A DNA stretch of 7,516 nucleotides from an uncultured Pirellula sp. (GTDB lineage Bacteria > Planctomycetota > Planctomycetia > Pirellulales > Pirellulaceae). How positions within the stretch are numbered: position 1 is the first letter of the stretch; the number at the start of each line of letters is the position of its first letter. The translations under genes were made by a program, and so were the position numbers. The notes under the pieces are model-generated. The model saw only the letters and a program-made list of their open reading frames with translations, had not been told where the DNA came from and did not search any database. The stretch spans positions 1 through 7,516 of the forward strand of contig CAILTZ010000901.1 of NCBI GenBank assembly GCA_903837255.1, read 5' to 3'. Of the stretch, positions 1 through 6,157 are shown in pieces.

Positions 1-172
1 CGACTGATCCGACTGATCCGACTGATCCGACTGATCCGACTGATCCGACTGATCCGACTGATCCGACTGATCCGACTGATCCGACTGATCCGACTGATCG
101 GACTGATCTGACTGATCGGACTGATCTGACTGATCTGACTGATCTGACTGATCTGGCTGATCCGACTGATCC
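1..172 (-). repeat. 9-bp in-frame minisatellite encoding (Asp-Gln-Ser)n
   Basis: Nineteen head-to-tail copies of GACTGATCC (plus strand) begin at base 2 and end at 172; the tract continues off the left edge. Read on the minus strand in the Tex-like frame, each unit is GAT CAG TCN, Asp-Gln-Ser, residues 765-821 in the window. The copies nearest the edge (bases 2-99) are identical. From base 100 to 154 the ninth base changes to G or T, which only swaps the Ser codon (TCG, TCC, TCA). Only one unit changes an amino acid, Ser to Pro at base 156. The product would be a disordered, acidic, polar tail. Confidence 0.97.
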
Positions 173-2463
173 GAATCGATCACGCCGAAGTTTGGGTTGA
201 TTTCTTCGGCATGGGATTCGAAACCGAAGGCTTCGACGTTCTCGGAGCTAGGTGCATCGAGAGCCATATTTTGAGCGGCGGCGACGGCAGCGGCGATTTT
301 TTCGTAGTCGGGTTTCGACCAACCTTCAGGGGCGGTTGGCGGAGCAGGCAACTGGGCATGAGCCACAAGCCGCTCAGCGAGTCGATAATCTTCGGGATGG
401 ATGATTGTCCCGTCTAGCGAATTATCGCTTTGGTAGACTCTCAGAAATCCGATGGCTTGTCTGGCATTGTTTTCCGACAAGGATTCTTTGAGGAATTTGG
501 CAAGTGATTCGCGGTTGGCCAAGTTACCCTGGGGCCTTTGTTCGACGAGCCGCTTGGCCGTCGTGTCATCCATGCCCGGTATCCGTTTGAGCGCTTCCAA
601 ATCGGCATGGTACATATCGATGCCGGCTTTGGTGATCGCCGAAGAGATGGCTTCTTGCAAAGCCGTTTCAAGTTCAGATTGAGGCAACTCGCGTTGATAG
701 GAGCCGAGTCGCAGGCGAGCCGGTTCAATTTTTAGGATTTGCTTCAATGGGTCTTGGAGTTTCCAACCCAGCCACACCGCGGCGCGATGCCGGCGAGAGA
801 TTTTGGGAAGCTCCACGAGAGAGTTTCGTGAGGTGCAGAAAGCGTCTGCACCTTGACGGTCGGCGAAGGTCCAGTAGAGGCTCCCCTCGGACGACTGCTT
901 CATCAGTTCGGCGACCGAGTGGATCAGGTATCTGCGGGCATGACCGTTGGTGAGGGCCACCAAGGTGACTTGGTGCTCGTGAACCCATTGTCCAAGTTGG
1001 GTGACGTTTTGCGAGACGACATCGGGTTTGGAGGAATTGCAAACAATGTCGCCGGTCATCAGCAATGCGCCTTGGGCATCCACCACGGCGACCGCAGCGG
1101 TCTTTTGCCCGACGGCGTCTATGAGCAGAATCCTGTGTCCACGGATCGGACGCTGAAGCATCACCGTCTCGAGGTGGTCGACAGCCGACTCGATGAGGGC
1201 TTGATTGGCATCCTCTTCTAGAATGCCGAGGACATCTTGCTGGAGTTTTGGCAGGAGGAACTCTTTAAGCCCTGTGTCGGAGACTTCCATCAGAAGCGGA
1301 TGCATCGGATGACGTCCTGGGCACAGCGAGTCGCGGCACAGCTGGACCAAAGATTTGGTGTCGATTTGGTATTGAAGCTGAATGATTTGCGAGCGTAGAC
1401 CCCGAGAGAGCATCAAGACCTGGAATGGCGTCAAGTCTCTGAGCGGTTTGCGTAGTTTGCTGTAGGACTCAAGAATTCCTCGCAACCAACGTCGACGGCG
1501 TTGTCGCGGAGAGAGCTGCTTGTCGCTCAGGCTCTTGGTTCTGATCTCTCTACTCTTTTTGCGATCGTTTTTGAACGAAGCGATAGCGACTTCCGCGTTG
1601 CTTGGATTGGAGGAATCCGAAGGGTTATTTTCCGGGGCCGTCTCCGTAGGCAGCTCGGTCGGGATCGCTGTGCTTGGGGCCTGGGGAGCATCTGACACCA
1701 AGTTTGTATTGTCAGTGCTAGCAGACTCAGTGCTAGCCGACTCAGGGCTAGCCGACTCAGTGCTAGCAGACTCAGTGCTAGCAGACTCAAGGCTAGCCGA
1801 TACGGTGCTCGCCGACTCAGGGCTAGCCGATACGGTGGGGGGCTCATCCGCGGGAGCTTGTTCGGATTCCTTGGACGGTTCCGGCAGGACCTTGACCGAA
1901 ACGACGGCGTTTTTGAGAATAGCGCGCTGGAGGGTGAGCATCAGTTGCGCATCTTCGCTCAGGAGCAGTTGCAACCAGCGTTTGACTTTGGGAACGAGTT
2001 GTTCGGCTTGTTCTGCCCCGAGCCCGGTTTGGCTTTCGACCCAAGCTTGCAGGTCTTGAACGTTATCGCCTCGGTAGAGCAGAATCGCTTGGCCGACCTT
2101 CTCGATATTTGGATCGGCGTCGGCGAAGGCCTTGGCAGATTTTTTGCCGCGCAGATTTTTTGCGATCGCGTCGACTTGGGAGACCGATGTGCATTGGTCG
2201 ATGACTTGCGCGATCGCATCGCTCCAGTGACCATCCTTTTGAAGACTTTGAGAGATTTGCTCTTTGTGTTCAGACAAACTCGATTCGTAGACGACTGTGC
2301 GTTTCAGTCGGGATAGAGATTTGCTGTCGAGCCCCGCGAGTTCGTCGGGCCGATAGGTCGCCAAATAATTTGGCTCGTACCCCTGGCTCAACAGCTCGAC
2401 TGGGAACCGCAGCACCTCCTCCGGGAGACGCATGTAACGGGCGATTGCGGGTAGATCTTTCAT
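1..2463 (-). CDS. Tex-like RNA-binding / transcription accessory protein paralog (3' end beyond window)
   Basis: The frame is open from ATG 2463-2461 to base 1, giving 821 residues without a stop; the C-terminus is off the window. Tex proteins are cytoplasmic nucleic-acid-binding factors affecting transcription. Residues 1-60 match the Tex N-terminus in pattern: ELLSQGYEPNYLATYRPDEL sits where Tex has its LL-EG-TVPFIARYRKE block. Residues 195-297 are a disordered linker with pentapeptide repeats; 298-329 are strongly basic. Residues 346-375 follow the Tex RG-EGVL region. A YqgF/RNase H-like fold spans about 443-560 (LLIDAVGQKTAAVAVVDAQG), followed by KLQDPLKQILKIEPARLRLG and SYQREL, then an HhH segment with IPGMDDTTAKRLVEQR at 628-643. 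GFLRV and IIHPEDY (672-693) match the family end of HhH. The usual DPG-R-G-K motif of YqgF reads DAVGQKTA, so this is a divergent paralog. No S1 domain is seen before the edge; it may follow the Asp-Gln-Ser tail or be absent. The start is chosen because Tex similarity begins within a few codons; no strong Shine-Dalgarno precedes it. Confidence 0.88.
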   Translation of the reverse strand, partial: MKDLPAIARYMRLPEEVLRFPVELLSQGYEPNYLATYRPDELAGLDSKSLSRLKRTVVYESSLSEHKEQISQSLQKDGHWSDAIAQVIDQCTSVSQVDAIAKNLRGKKSAKAFADADPNIEKVGQAILLYRGDNVQDLQAWVESQTGLGAEQAEQLVPKVKRWLQLLLSEDAQLMLTLQRAILKNAVVSVKVLPEPSKESEQAPADEPPTVSASPESASTVSASLESASTESASTESASPESASTESASTDNTNLVSDAPQAPSTAIPTELPTETAPENNPSDSSNPSNAEVAIASFKNDRKKSREIRTKSLSDKQLSPRQRRRRWLRGILESYSKLRKPLRDLTPFQVLMLSRGLRSQIIQLQYQIDTKSLVQLCRDSLCPGRHPMHPLLMEVSDTGLKEFLLPKLQQDVLGILEEDANQALIESAVDHLETVMLQRPIRGHRILLIDAVGQKTAAVAVVDAQGALLMTGDIVCNSSKPDVVSQNVTQLGQWVHEHQVTLVALTNGHARRYLIHSVAELMKQSSEGSLYWTFADRQGADAFCTSRNSLVELPKISRRHRAAVWLGWKLQDPLKQILKIEPARLRLGSYQRELPQSELETALQEAISSAITKAGIDMYHADLEALKRIPGMDDTTAKRLVEQRPQGNLANRESLAKFLKESLSENNARQAIGFLRVYQSDNSLDGTIIHPEDYRLAERLVAHAQLPAPPTAPEGWSKPDYEKIAAAVAAAQNMALDAPSSENVEAFGFESHAEEINPNFGVIDSDQSDQPDQSDQSDQSDQSDQSDQSDQSDQSDQSDQSDQSDQSDQSDQSDQSDQSDQS
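1714..1833 (-). repeat. 15-bp in-frame repeat encoding Ser/Ala/Glu pentapeptides
   Basis: Eight contiguous 15-bp units, typically AGTGCTAGCCGACTC on the plus strand. On the minus strand they encode residues 211-250 of the Tex-like protein: VSASP ESAST VSASL ESAST ESAST ESASP ESAST ESAST. The first four pentapeptides alternate Val/Glu at the first position, so a 30-bp higher-order unit was duplicated there. The tract lies in the linker between the Tex N-terminal region and the basic segment before the YqgF-like fold, where it should act as a flexible spacer. Confidence 0.96.
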
Positions 2464-2846
2464 AAACGATTGATAAGAGTCATTGTGGCGGCAATCAATG
2501 CCTTTCGAAGTAGGATGCAAATCTATCCTGGGCCAAAAACTGGGGCCTTATCCGCCACGAGAACCGCAACCGCCGGGTGGGGAACTTGGGAATCTAGGGC
2601 AGAGGGGGGTAGTTGTCAAGCTTTGAGCCAAACTGCGGACTGGGATTCTCACCAGCCCCCAGTTTACCCTGTTTGCCAACTGGGGCAAAGATTCTGCTTT
2701 TGCGGCCGTTTTTATCTCAAGCGATCAGGGGTTTGCGTCGATGAAAAGTTGGCTCAAAGGGATCGTCGGGGGACGCGAGGGGTCGAGCTTTTTAGACTTT
2801 GCAATTTAGCATTTGTTTGTTCGCTATCCATAGAAAACAAGTCCCC
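2464..2846. other. Gene-poor intergenic region with nested inverted repeats
   Basis: No convincing gene lies here. An outer perfect 11-bp inverted repeat, CTTTGAGCCAA (2621-2631) and TTGGCTCAAAG (2749-2759), encloses smaller structures. The hairpin 2630-2665 has AAACTG/CAGTTT, GG/CC and CTGG/CCAG stems separated by two single mismatches, with an 8-nt loop. TTTGCC (2672-2677) pairs with GGCAAA (2684-2689). As an alternative, CCCCAGTT (2657-2664) can pair with AACTGGGG (2678-2685). AACTGGGG also occurs at 2538-2545, so the octamer appears three times. The outer arm ends two bases from the proposed -35 box of the Tex-like gene. This could be a regulator-binding region, a structured RNA or a small mobile-element relic; the sequence does not decide. 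Confidence 0.6.
2591..2619 (-). promoter_or_regulatory. Candidate sigma70-type promoter for the Tex-like gene
   Basis: On the minus strand, TTGACA (2619-2614) is a perfect -35 hexamer. After a 17-nt spacer (2613-2597) comes TAGATT (2596-2591), which matches four of six bases of the -10 consensus. Initiation would fall near 2584, giving a leader of about 120 nt before ATG 2463. The prediction rests on sequence alone, and planctomycete promoter consensus is less well known than that of E. coli. Confidence 0.5.
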
Positions 2847-3185
2847 ATGATTTCTCCTACTGCTTCGAGAATGCTTGTCGAATCCATCCTTGTGTGCGGC
2901 GTATCGAGCGACGCGATTGGATCCGAAGCATTCACTGTTTCTCGACCAACCACGATCGCTTCGGTCGGGTCGGCTGGTCCGGCGAGAGCGATTGCCGCGC
3001 CTGTGTCGGGCCTTCGGGCCAGCGTCCGAATGTCAGATCTTCTGGATGCCTTCAAAGCCTGCCTAGCCAATGAGTTGGTCTGGATCGAAGATTTTAGTGA
3101 CGACGAAGTGGAGATCTCTCGCGATTTATTCGAAGTGCTCGAGGCCTTCGCCGAGATTCGCCGTCAGGACGTCGGCGAGATCTAG
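2847..3185 (+). CDS. Small hypothetical protein, convergent with the SRAP gene
   Basis: An open frame of 112 codons from ATG 2847 to TAG 3183-3185. The first 75 residues are rich in Ala, Ser and Val with no recognised domain, and no transmembrane segment stands out. The last 51 residues, from an internal ATG at 3030 (MSDLLDAFKACLANELVWIE), look like a folded acidic helical protein and use codons typical of the neighbours (GCC, GTC, GAG, CTC). The TAG overlaps the TAG of the SRAP gene on the other strand inside CTAG 3182-3185. No good Shine-Dalgarno supports any start; TTG 2799, ATG 2871 and ATG 3030 are alternatives. A minus-strand frame over 2792-3070 competes but has no recognisable feature. 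I do not recognise the family. Confidence 0.5.
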   Translation: MISPTASRMLVESILVCGVSSDAIGSEAFTVSRPTTIASVGSAGPARAIAAPVSGLRASVRMSDLLDAFKACLANELVWIEDFSDDEVEISRDLFEVLEAFAEIRRQDVGEI

Positions 3186-3967
3186 ACGTCGAGCGTTTCG
3201 GGCACGATCAATTCGGGTCCTTGGTTTCGGACCGAGTTGACTTTGCTTGTCACCCGGGTCGTTTGAAGTGTTCCGGGCTGTGCGGGGCAGACCAAATCCT
3301 TGACGCTCTCCCAGTCGGCATGGCTTGAGAGCCAGCGGGCGAGGGCTGAATGGTCGGCGAGAATCACCGGCATGCGGTCGTGTACTGGTGCGGTATCAGG
3401 CCCTGCCTGGGTGGTGATGATCGTCGTCGAGAGCAGGGGCTCATGCGATGGCTGTCCATCGAGAGCTTTATGATTGGATGTCCAAAGGCACGCCAAGGCC
3501 AGCGGTTGAGTTTCAGGTCGATGGATCCAATACGTCTGCTTGCTGGGCTTGGCGTTGGGGTTTTCGATTTGCTTCCACTCGTAGTAGCCATCGGCCAGCA
3601 GCACGCAGCGGCCCTGGGATAAGAGCGGCTTGTAGGTCGGCTTTTCTTCGATCGTCTCGGCCCGCGCGTTGATCAAGCTGTAGGCGATTTTGAGTGAGTC
3701 GGCCCAGGGTGGTACCAAGCCCCATCGAATCGCTTCGAGCCTTGGCTCTGCATCGGCTTGGAATTGACGCACTGCCAGCACGGCTTGGGTCGGGGCGATG
3801 TTGTAGCGTGGTTCGAAGATCCCCGGTAGTTTTTGGGCCATGGCTGCGATACGCTGCGGCCAGAATTCGCCTTGCCCGATTTGCCCTTGCCCGATTTCAC
3901 CGTAGGCGGGGAAGAACTCCATGAGCCAGTCGAGCACGGGGGTATGCAGGGTAAGTCTTCCGCACAT
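3182..3967 (-). CDS. SRAP-domain protein (YedK/HMCES family), abasic-site DNA-protein crosslinker
   Basis: A complete 261-residue SRAP protein. Family members bind abasic sites in single-stranded DNA and form a stable thiazolidine link through the cysteine exposed after removal of Met1, shielding the lesion during replication. The active-site set is present: Cys2 in MCGRLT, Asn56 in RYNIAPTQ, Glu104 in NARAET and His196 in HDRMPVIL. WGLVPPWA (82-89) and GYYEW (127-131) are further signatures. The start is fixed by Cys2, since catalysis needs Met-Cys. A small loop insertion between Cys2 and Asn56 contains a doubled IGQGQ stretch from a 15-bp direct repeat (cttgcccgattt at 3871-3882 and 3886-3897). 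The gene starts 41 bp after the stop of the upstream 658-residue gene, so co-transcription is likely. No LexA-type operator was recognised. Confidence 0.95.
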   Translation of the reverse strand: MCGRLTLHTPVLDWLMEFFPAYGEIGQGQIGQGEFWPQRIAAMAQKLPGIFEPRYNIAPTQAVLAVRQFQADAEPRLEAIRWGLVPPWADSLKIAYSLINARAETIEEKPTYKPLLSQGRCVLLADGYYEWKQIENPNAKPSKQTYWIHRPETQPLALACLWTSNHKALDGQPSHEPLLSTTIITTQAGPDTAPVHDRMPVILADHSALARWLSSHADWESVKDLVCPAQPGTLQTTRVTSKVNSVRNQGPELIVPETLDV

Positions 3968-3996
3968 CGCTGGGTTGATTTTTGATGGCTAAAGTT

Positions 3997-4024
3997 ATTC
4001 GGGACTGACTATTCGGGGCTGACT
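3997..4024. repeat. 14-bp tandem duplication across a stop codon
   Basis: Two adjacent 14-bp copies, ATTCGGGACTGACT (3997-4010) and ATTCGGGGCTGACT (4011-4024), differ at one base. The TAG stop of the 658-residue gene (4011-4009) lies at the junction. Either copy would stop translation after the same Glu codon (GAA TAG or GAA TAA), so the protein end is unaffected by the duplication. Confidence 0.9.
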
Positions 4025-5985
4025 TCGACCAGGGGTTCGTAAGTCCCGTCGTCGCTGAGGAATCTACCTGCGTAGAACTCCATGCTCAGGTGCAGACCCA
4101 TGAGAGTTCGTCGAGAGCAGGGGGCCAGCGATCGGTAGAAGACCCACTGATCGTTTCCGATCTGGACTCGGCAGCCTTGAGCGATATCGTCGGAGACTTT
4201 TTGGAGATTTTGAGCGACCGAAAGCGGGCGCCATGTGTAGATGGGGTTTCGGGACTTTTGGCCGACGGCCACGAGCATCGCGCTTAGGAGCCGAGTGCGC
4301 GTGGTGCGAGCTTCAAGGACGACTTTGCCCTGAGATCCCTGCAATGAACCTTGGGTTGTCCCGCGTCGCCATTCTGGCAAGCTCAGGGGGAGAAGCAAAG
4401 CCACCGGCTGAGTTCGATCCTCGTCGTTTTGGTCATCATGGAAGATCCTTTCGATGCGGCCTTCGTTGCTCTTGGCCTGTGGATGAAAGCTCACCGACGC
4501 ATCGAGGGTCCAAGTCGATATGGATTTCCAATCGGATTTCGAGTCCTCTGGATTGCCTAGCACCGAGTCGGCCATGTAGACCATTCCTTCTTCTCGCATA
4601 AGCATCAATTGGCGATAGACGGTGCAGTTTCCTTCCAGATCGCACTCGAGTTCTAGGTAATCGACGTCATCGTCGGAGAACCAGCAGACTTCATTCCAGG
4701 CCACATCGATGTTGACTGGTTTGCCTCGATACTCCAGAGCGACATCCCATTCCCCGGAGAAGATTCGTTGTCCGGACTCGTCGCACAGATCGAGCCAGAT
4801 CGCATCGCGTGAAAAGTCGACTGCCAGCTGACAATCGCTTTTCCGCCAGCTTCGACGCATAGAGACAATTTGGTTCTTTTCCCAGTAATGGCTGGGTTTT
4901 GGGAGCCTCGCATCGTTGGTCTTGTTCTTGCGAAGTTTCGCAGGTTTGAAACCTTGTTCCTTGCCGACTTGATCCGGGAGAGCCACTGCGGCGGCGAGCT
5001 GGATTTTTTTGTGCCCTTTGCTCAGTTTCATCAGCGAGTTCCAAAACTCTGGGTCGTGACGACTGGCCTCGGTTTGGTCGAGCATTGCAAGTCCGTTTGC
5101 GTCGGTCAGATGCAGCAGGATCGATTGAAATTTGGCCAGCGCCCGCCTCTGGGGCGGATACCATTTGCGAGCTCCTACGCTATCGGCGGCCCAGCGGCTG
5201 CGAATCAACGAAGCGACAAAGGCTCGGAGATCCTGGGCACCGAAGGCCAAAAGAGCTTGTGGCTCCTCGGCGGTTTGCTCGATCAACAGGGCCAAGCGAT
5301 TGAGCGTCTCGCTGACGATCCGGTCTTTGCCCCCCAAATGCGACATCTGTTTGGCAAGGGCCAGCGGCACCTCGCAAGCCCAGATGACCCAAGGAAAAAG
5401 CCCATCCGAAGGCCCTTGTTCCCATGCCCTATCGACTTGAGTGAGCGTCGATTGGAGAACTTCGAGCCAGAGTGTCGGCGGTACATCACGCCCGACCTCT
5501 GGTAGCGCATAGAGCCAACCCGTGGCTGTCAAAGCCACATAGGGGTCATAACTGGACTTGGGGAGCTGCTGTGTGATCCACTTGCCAATCTTGGCCGCTT
5601 GGGCAACCTGCTGCGAACGGATCTCGTCGGGGACCCCTAGGGGTTGATTGTCACGCTTGGACTTGCGGCTGGATTTTGAGAGGACGTAACCAAAGGGTTC
5701 GGCTCCGAAGGCATCCACAAGATCATTCAGGAACTCTCGGTGCGCAGGTTTAGCCACATCCCACTTGCCTACCCCCCAAAGCATCGCTTGAAGGTACTGG
5801 TGGATGGGGAAGTCCGATGGCTTGTGCTGCCCCTGCTTGGGCTCGACCGGCAAGGAGCTTTGCAGCATCGCAACATTGTCCACACAGAGCTTCTCGAGCC
5901 ACTGCATGGCGGTTTGATTATCTGAATTGCCAGGATCGCCCTGATTTGAGCGACCTGTTCGATGCTTGGGCTTTACCCAGTCCAT
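4009..5985 (-). CDS. Uncharacterised 658-residue protein upstream of the SRAP gene
   Basis: I do not recognise this family. ATG 5985-5983 is preferred over an in-frame TTG at 6069 because the 28 residues between look like translated promoter sequence, and a weak purine stretch (GGACGAG) precedes the ATG. The N-terminus (MDWVKPKHRTG) has no signal peptide, so it is probably cytoplasmic. Residues about 60-345 appear mainly helical and rich in Trp and Leu (QYLQAMLWGVGKW, YVALTATGWLYALPEV, LFPWVIWACEVPLAL). Residues 346-366 are a basic linker. Residues about 370-658 look beta-rich, with YRQLMLMREEGMVYMADSV (457-475) and a final block TLMGLHLSMEFYAGRF (627-642). A helical domain followed by a beta-rich domain faintly recalls heparinase II/III-type lyases, but no catalytic residues were identified and export is not evident. 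It probably leads an operon with the SRAP gene 41 bp downstream. Confidence 0.85.
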   Translation of the reverse strand: MDWVKPKHRTGRSNQGDPGNSDNQTAMQWLEKLCVDNVAMLQSSLPVEPKQGQHKPSDFPIHQYLQAMLWGVGKWDVAKPAHREFLNDLVDAFGAEPFGYVLSKSSRKSKRDNQPLGVPDEIRSQQVAQAAKIGKWITQQLPKSSYDPYVALTATGWLYALPEVGRDVPPTLWLEVLQSTLTQVDRAWEQGPSDGLFPWVIWACEVPLALAKQMSHLGGKDRIVSETLNRLALLIEQTAEEPQALLAFGAQDLRAFVASLIRSRWAADSVGARKWYPPQRRALAKFQSILLHLTDANGLAMLDQTEASRHDPEFWNSLMKLSKGHKKIQLAAAVALPDQVGKEQGFKPAKLRKNKTNDARLPKPSHYWEKNQIVSMRRSWRKSDCQLAVDFSRDAIWLDLCDESGQRIFSGEWDVALEYRGKPVNIDVAWNEVCWFSDDDVDYLELECDLEGNCTVYRQLMLMREEGMVYMADSVLGNPEDSKSDWKSISTWTLDASVSFHPQAKSNEGRIERIFHDDQNDEDRTQPVALLLPLSLPEWRRGTTQGSLQGSQGKVVLEARTTRTRLLSAMLVAVGQKSRNPIYTWRPLSVAQNLQKVSDDIAQGCRVQIGNDQWVFYRSLAPCSRRTLMGLHLSMEFYAGRFLSDDGTYEPLVEVSPE

Positions 5986-6069
5986 AGGATCTCGTCCAAC
6001 CAAGAAAAACGTGATACGATATCGGCCAACTACAGGGCCCAATTGTTGTTCCAGAAATTCTAGATGCAA

Positions 6070-6103
6070 GAATCATTTTGTATGATTCCTGGAATCGAAC
6101 CAG
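6070..6103. promoter_or_regulatory. Overlapping inverted repeats in the divergent promoter region
   Basis: Between the divergent starts at 5985 and 6158, GAATCAT (6070-6076) and ATGATTC (6082-6088) form a perfect 7-bp inverted repeat with a 5-nt centre. It overlaps GATTCC-T-GGAATC (6084-6096). TATGAT at 6081-6086 could be a plus-strand -10 box, though no good -35 sits at 16-18 bp. On the minus strand 6103-6090 reads CTGGTTCGATTCCA, which resembles a tRNA T-arm, but no full tRNA can be folded around it. An operator for one or both genes is possible. The rest of 5986-6157 holds nothing else I can support. Confidence 0.4.
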
Positions 6104-6157
6104 TCCCCCAGAATGGGTCATCCCAGGCTAGGTCTTGACATGACAGGACTCGATACA

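Noticed and set aside
1..172. CRISPR array
   Set aside because: Units are 9 bp with no spacers and lie in frame inside a coding sequence.
853..1221. Plus-strand frame of about 120 codons
   Set aside because: Lies entirely opposite the YqgF-like core of the Tex-like gene, whose motifs fix the coding strand.
1520..2059. Plus-strand open frame with a hydrophobic start and LADS-type repeats
   Set aside because: It is the antisense of the 15-bp repeat and linker of the Tex-like gene; the minus frame is open for 821 codons and matches Tex, so this frame is a by-product of the repeat.
2162..2217. Two GCGATCGC octamers (2162-2169 and 2210-2217), as in cyanobacterial HIP1
   Set aside because: Only two copies close together inside one gene; not enough to indicate HIP1 enrichment or a cyanobacterial origin.
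3007..3018. GGCC-TTCG-GGCC hairpin as a terminator
   Set aside because: The stem is only 4 bp and no T-run follows on either strand; it lies inside the small open frame.
4870..5505. Plus-strand frame of about 210 codons inside the 658-residue gene
   Set aside because: The minus frame is open over nearly 2 kb with consistent codon use; the plus frame has no recognisable motif and is a shadow.
5633..5644. Perfect 12-bp palindrome ACCCCTAGGGGT
   Set aside because: Within coding sequence, and about two such palindromes are expected by chance in a window of this size.
6135..6140. TTGACA as -35 box for the YdjY-domain gene
   Set aside because: A -10 at the right spacing would fall on or after the chosen ATG at 6158, and no good -10 hexamer is present there.
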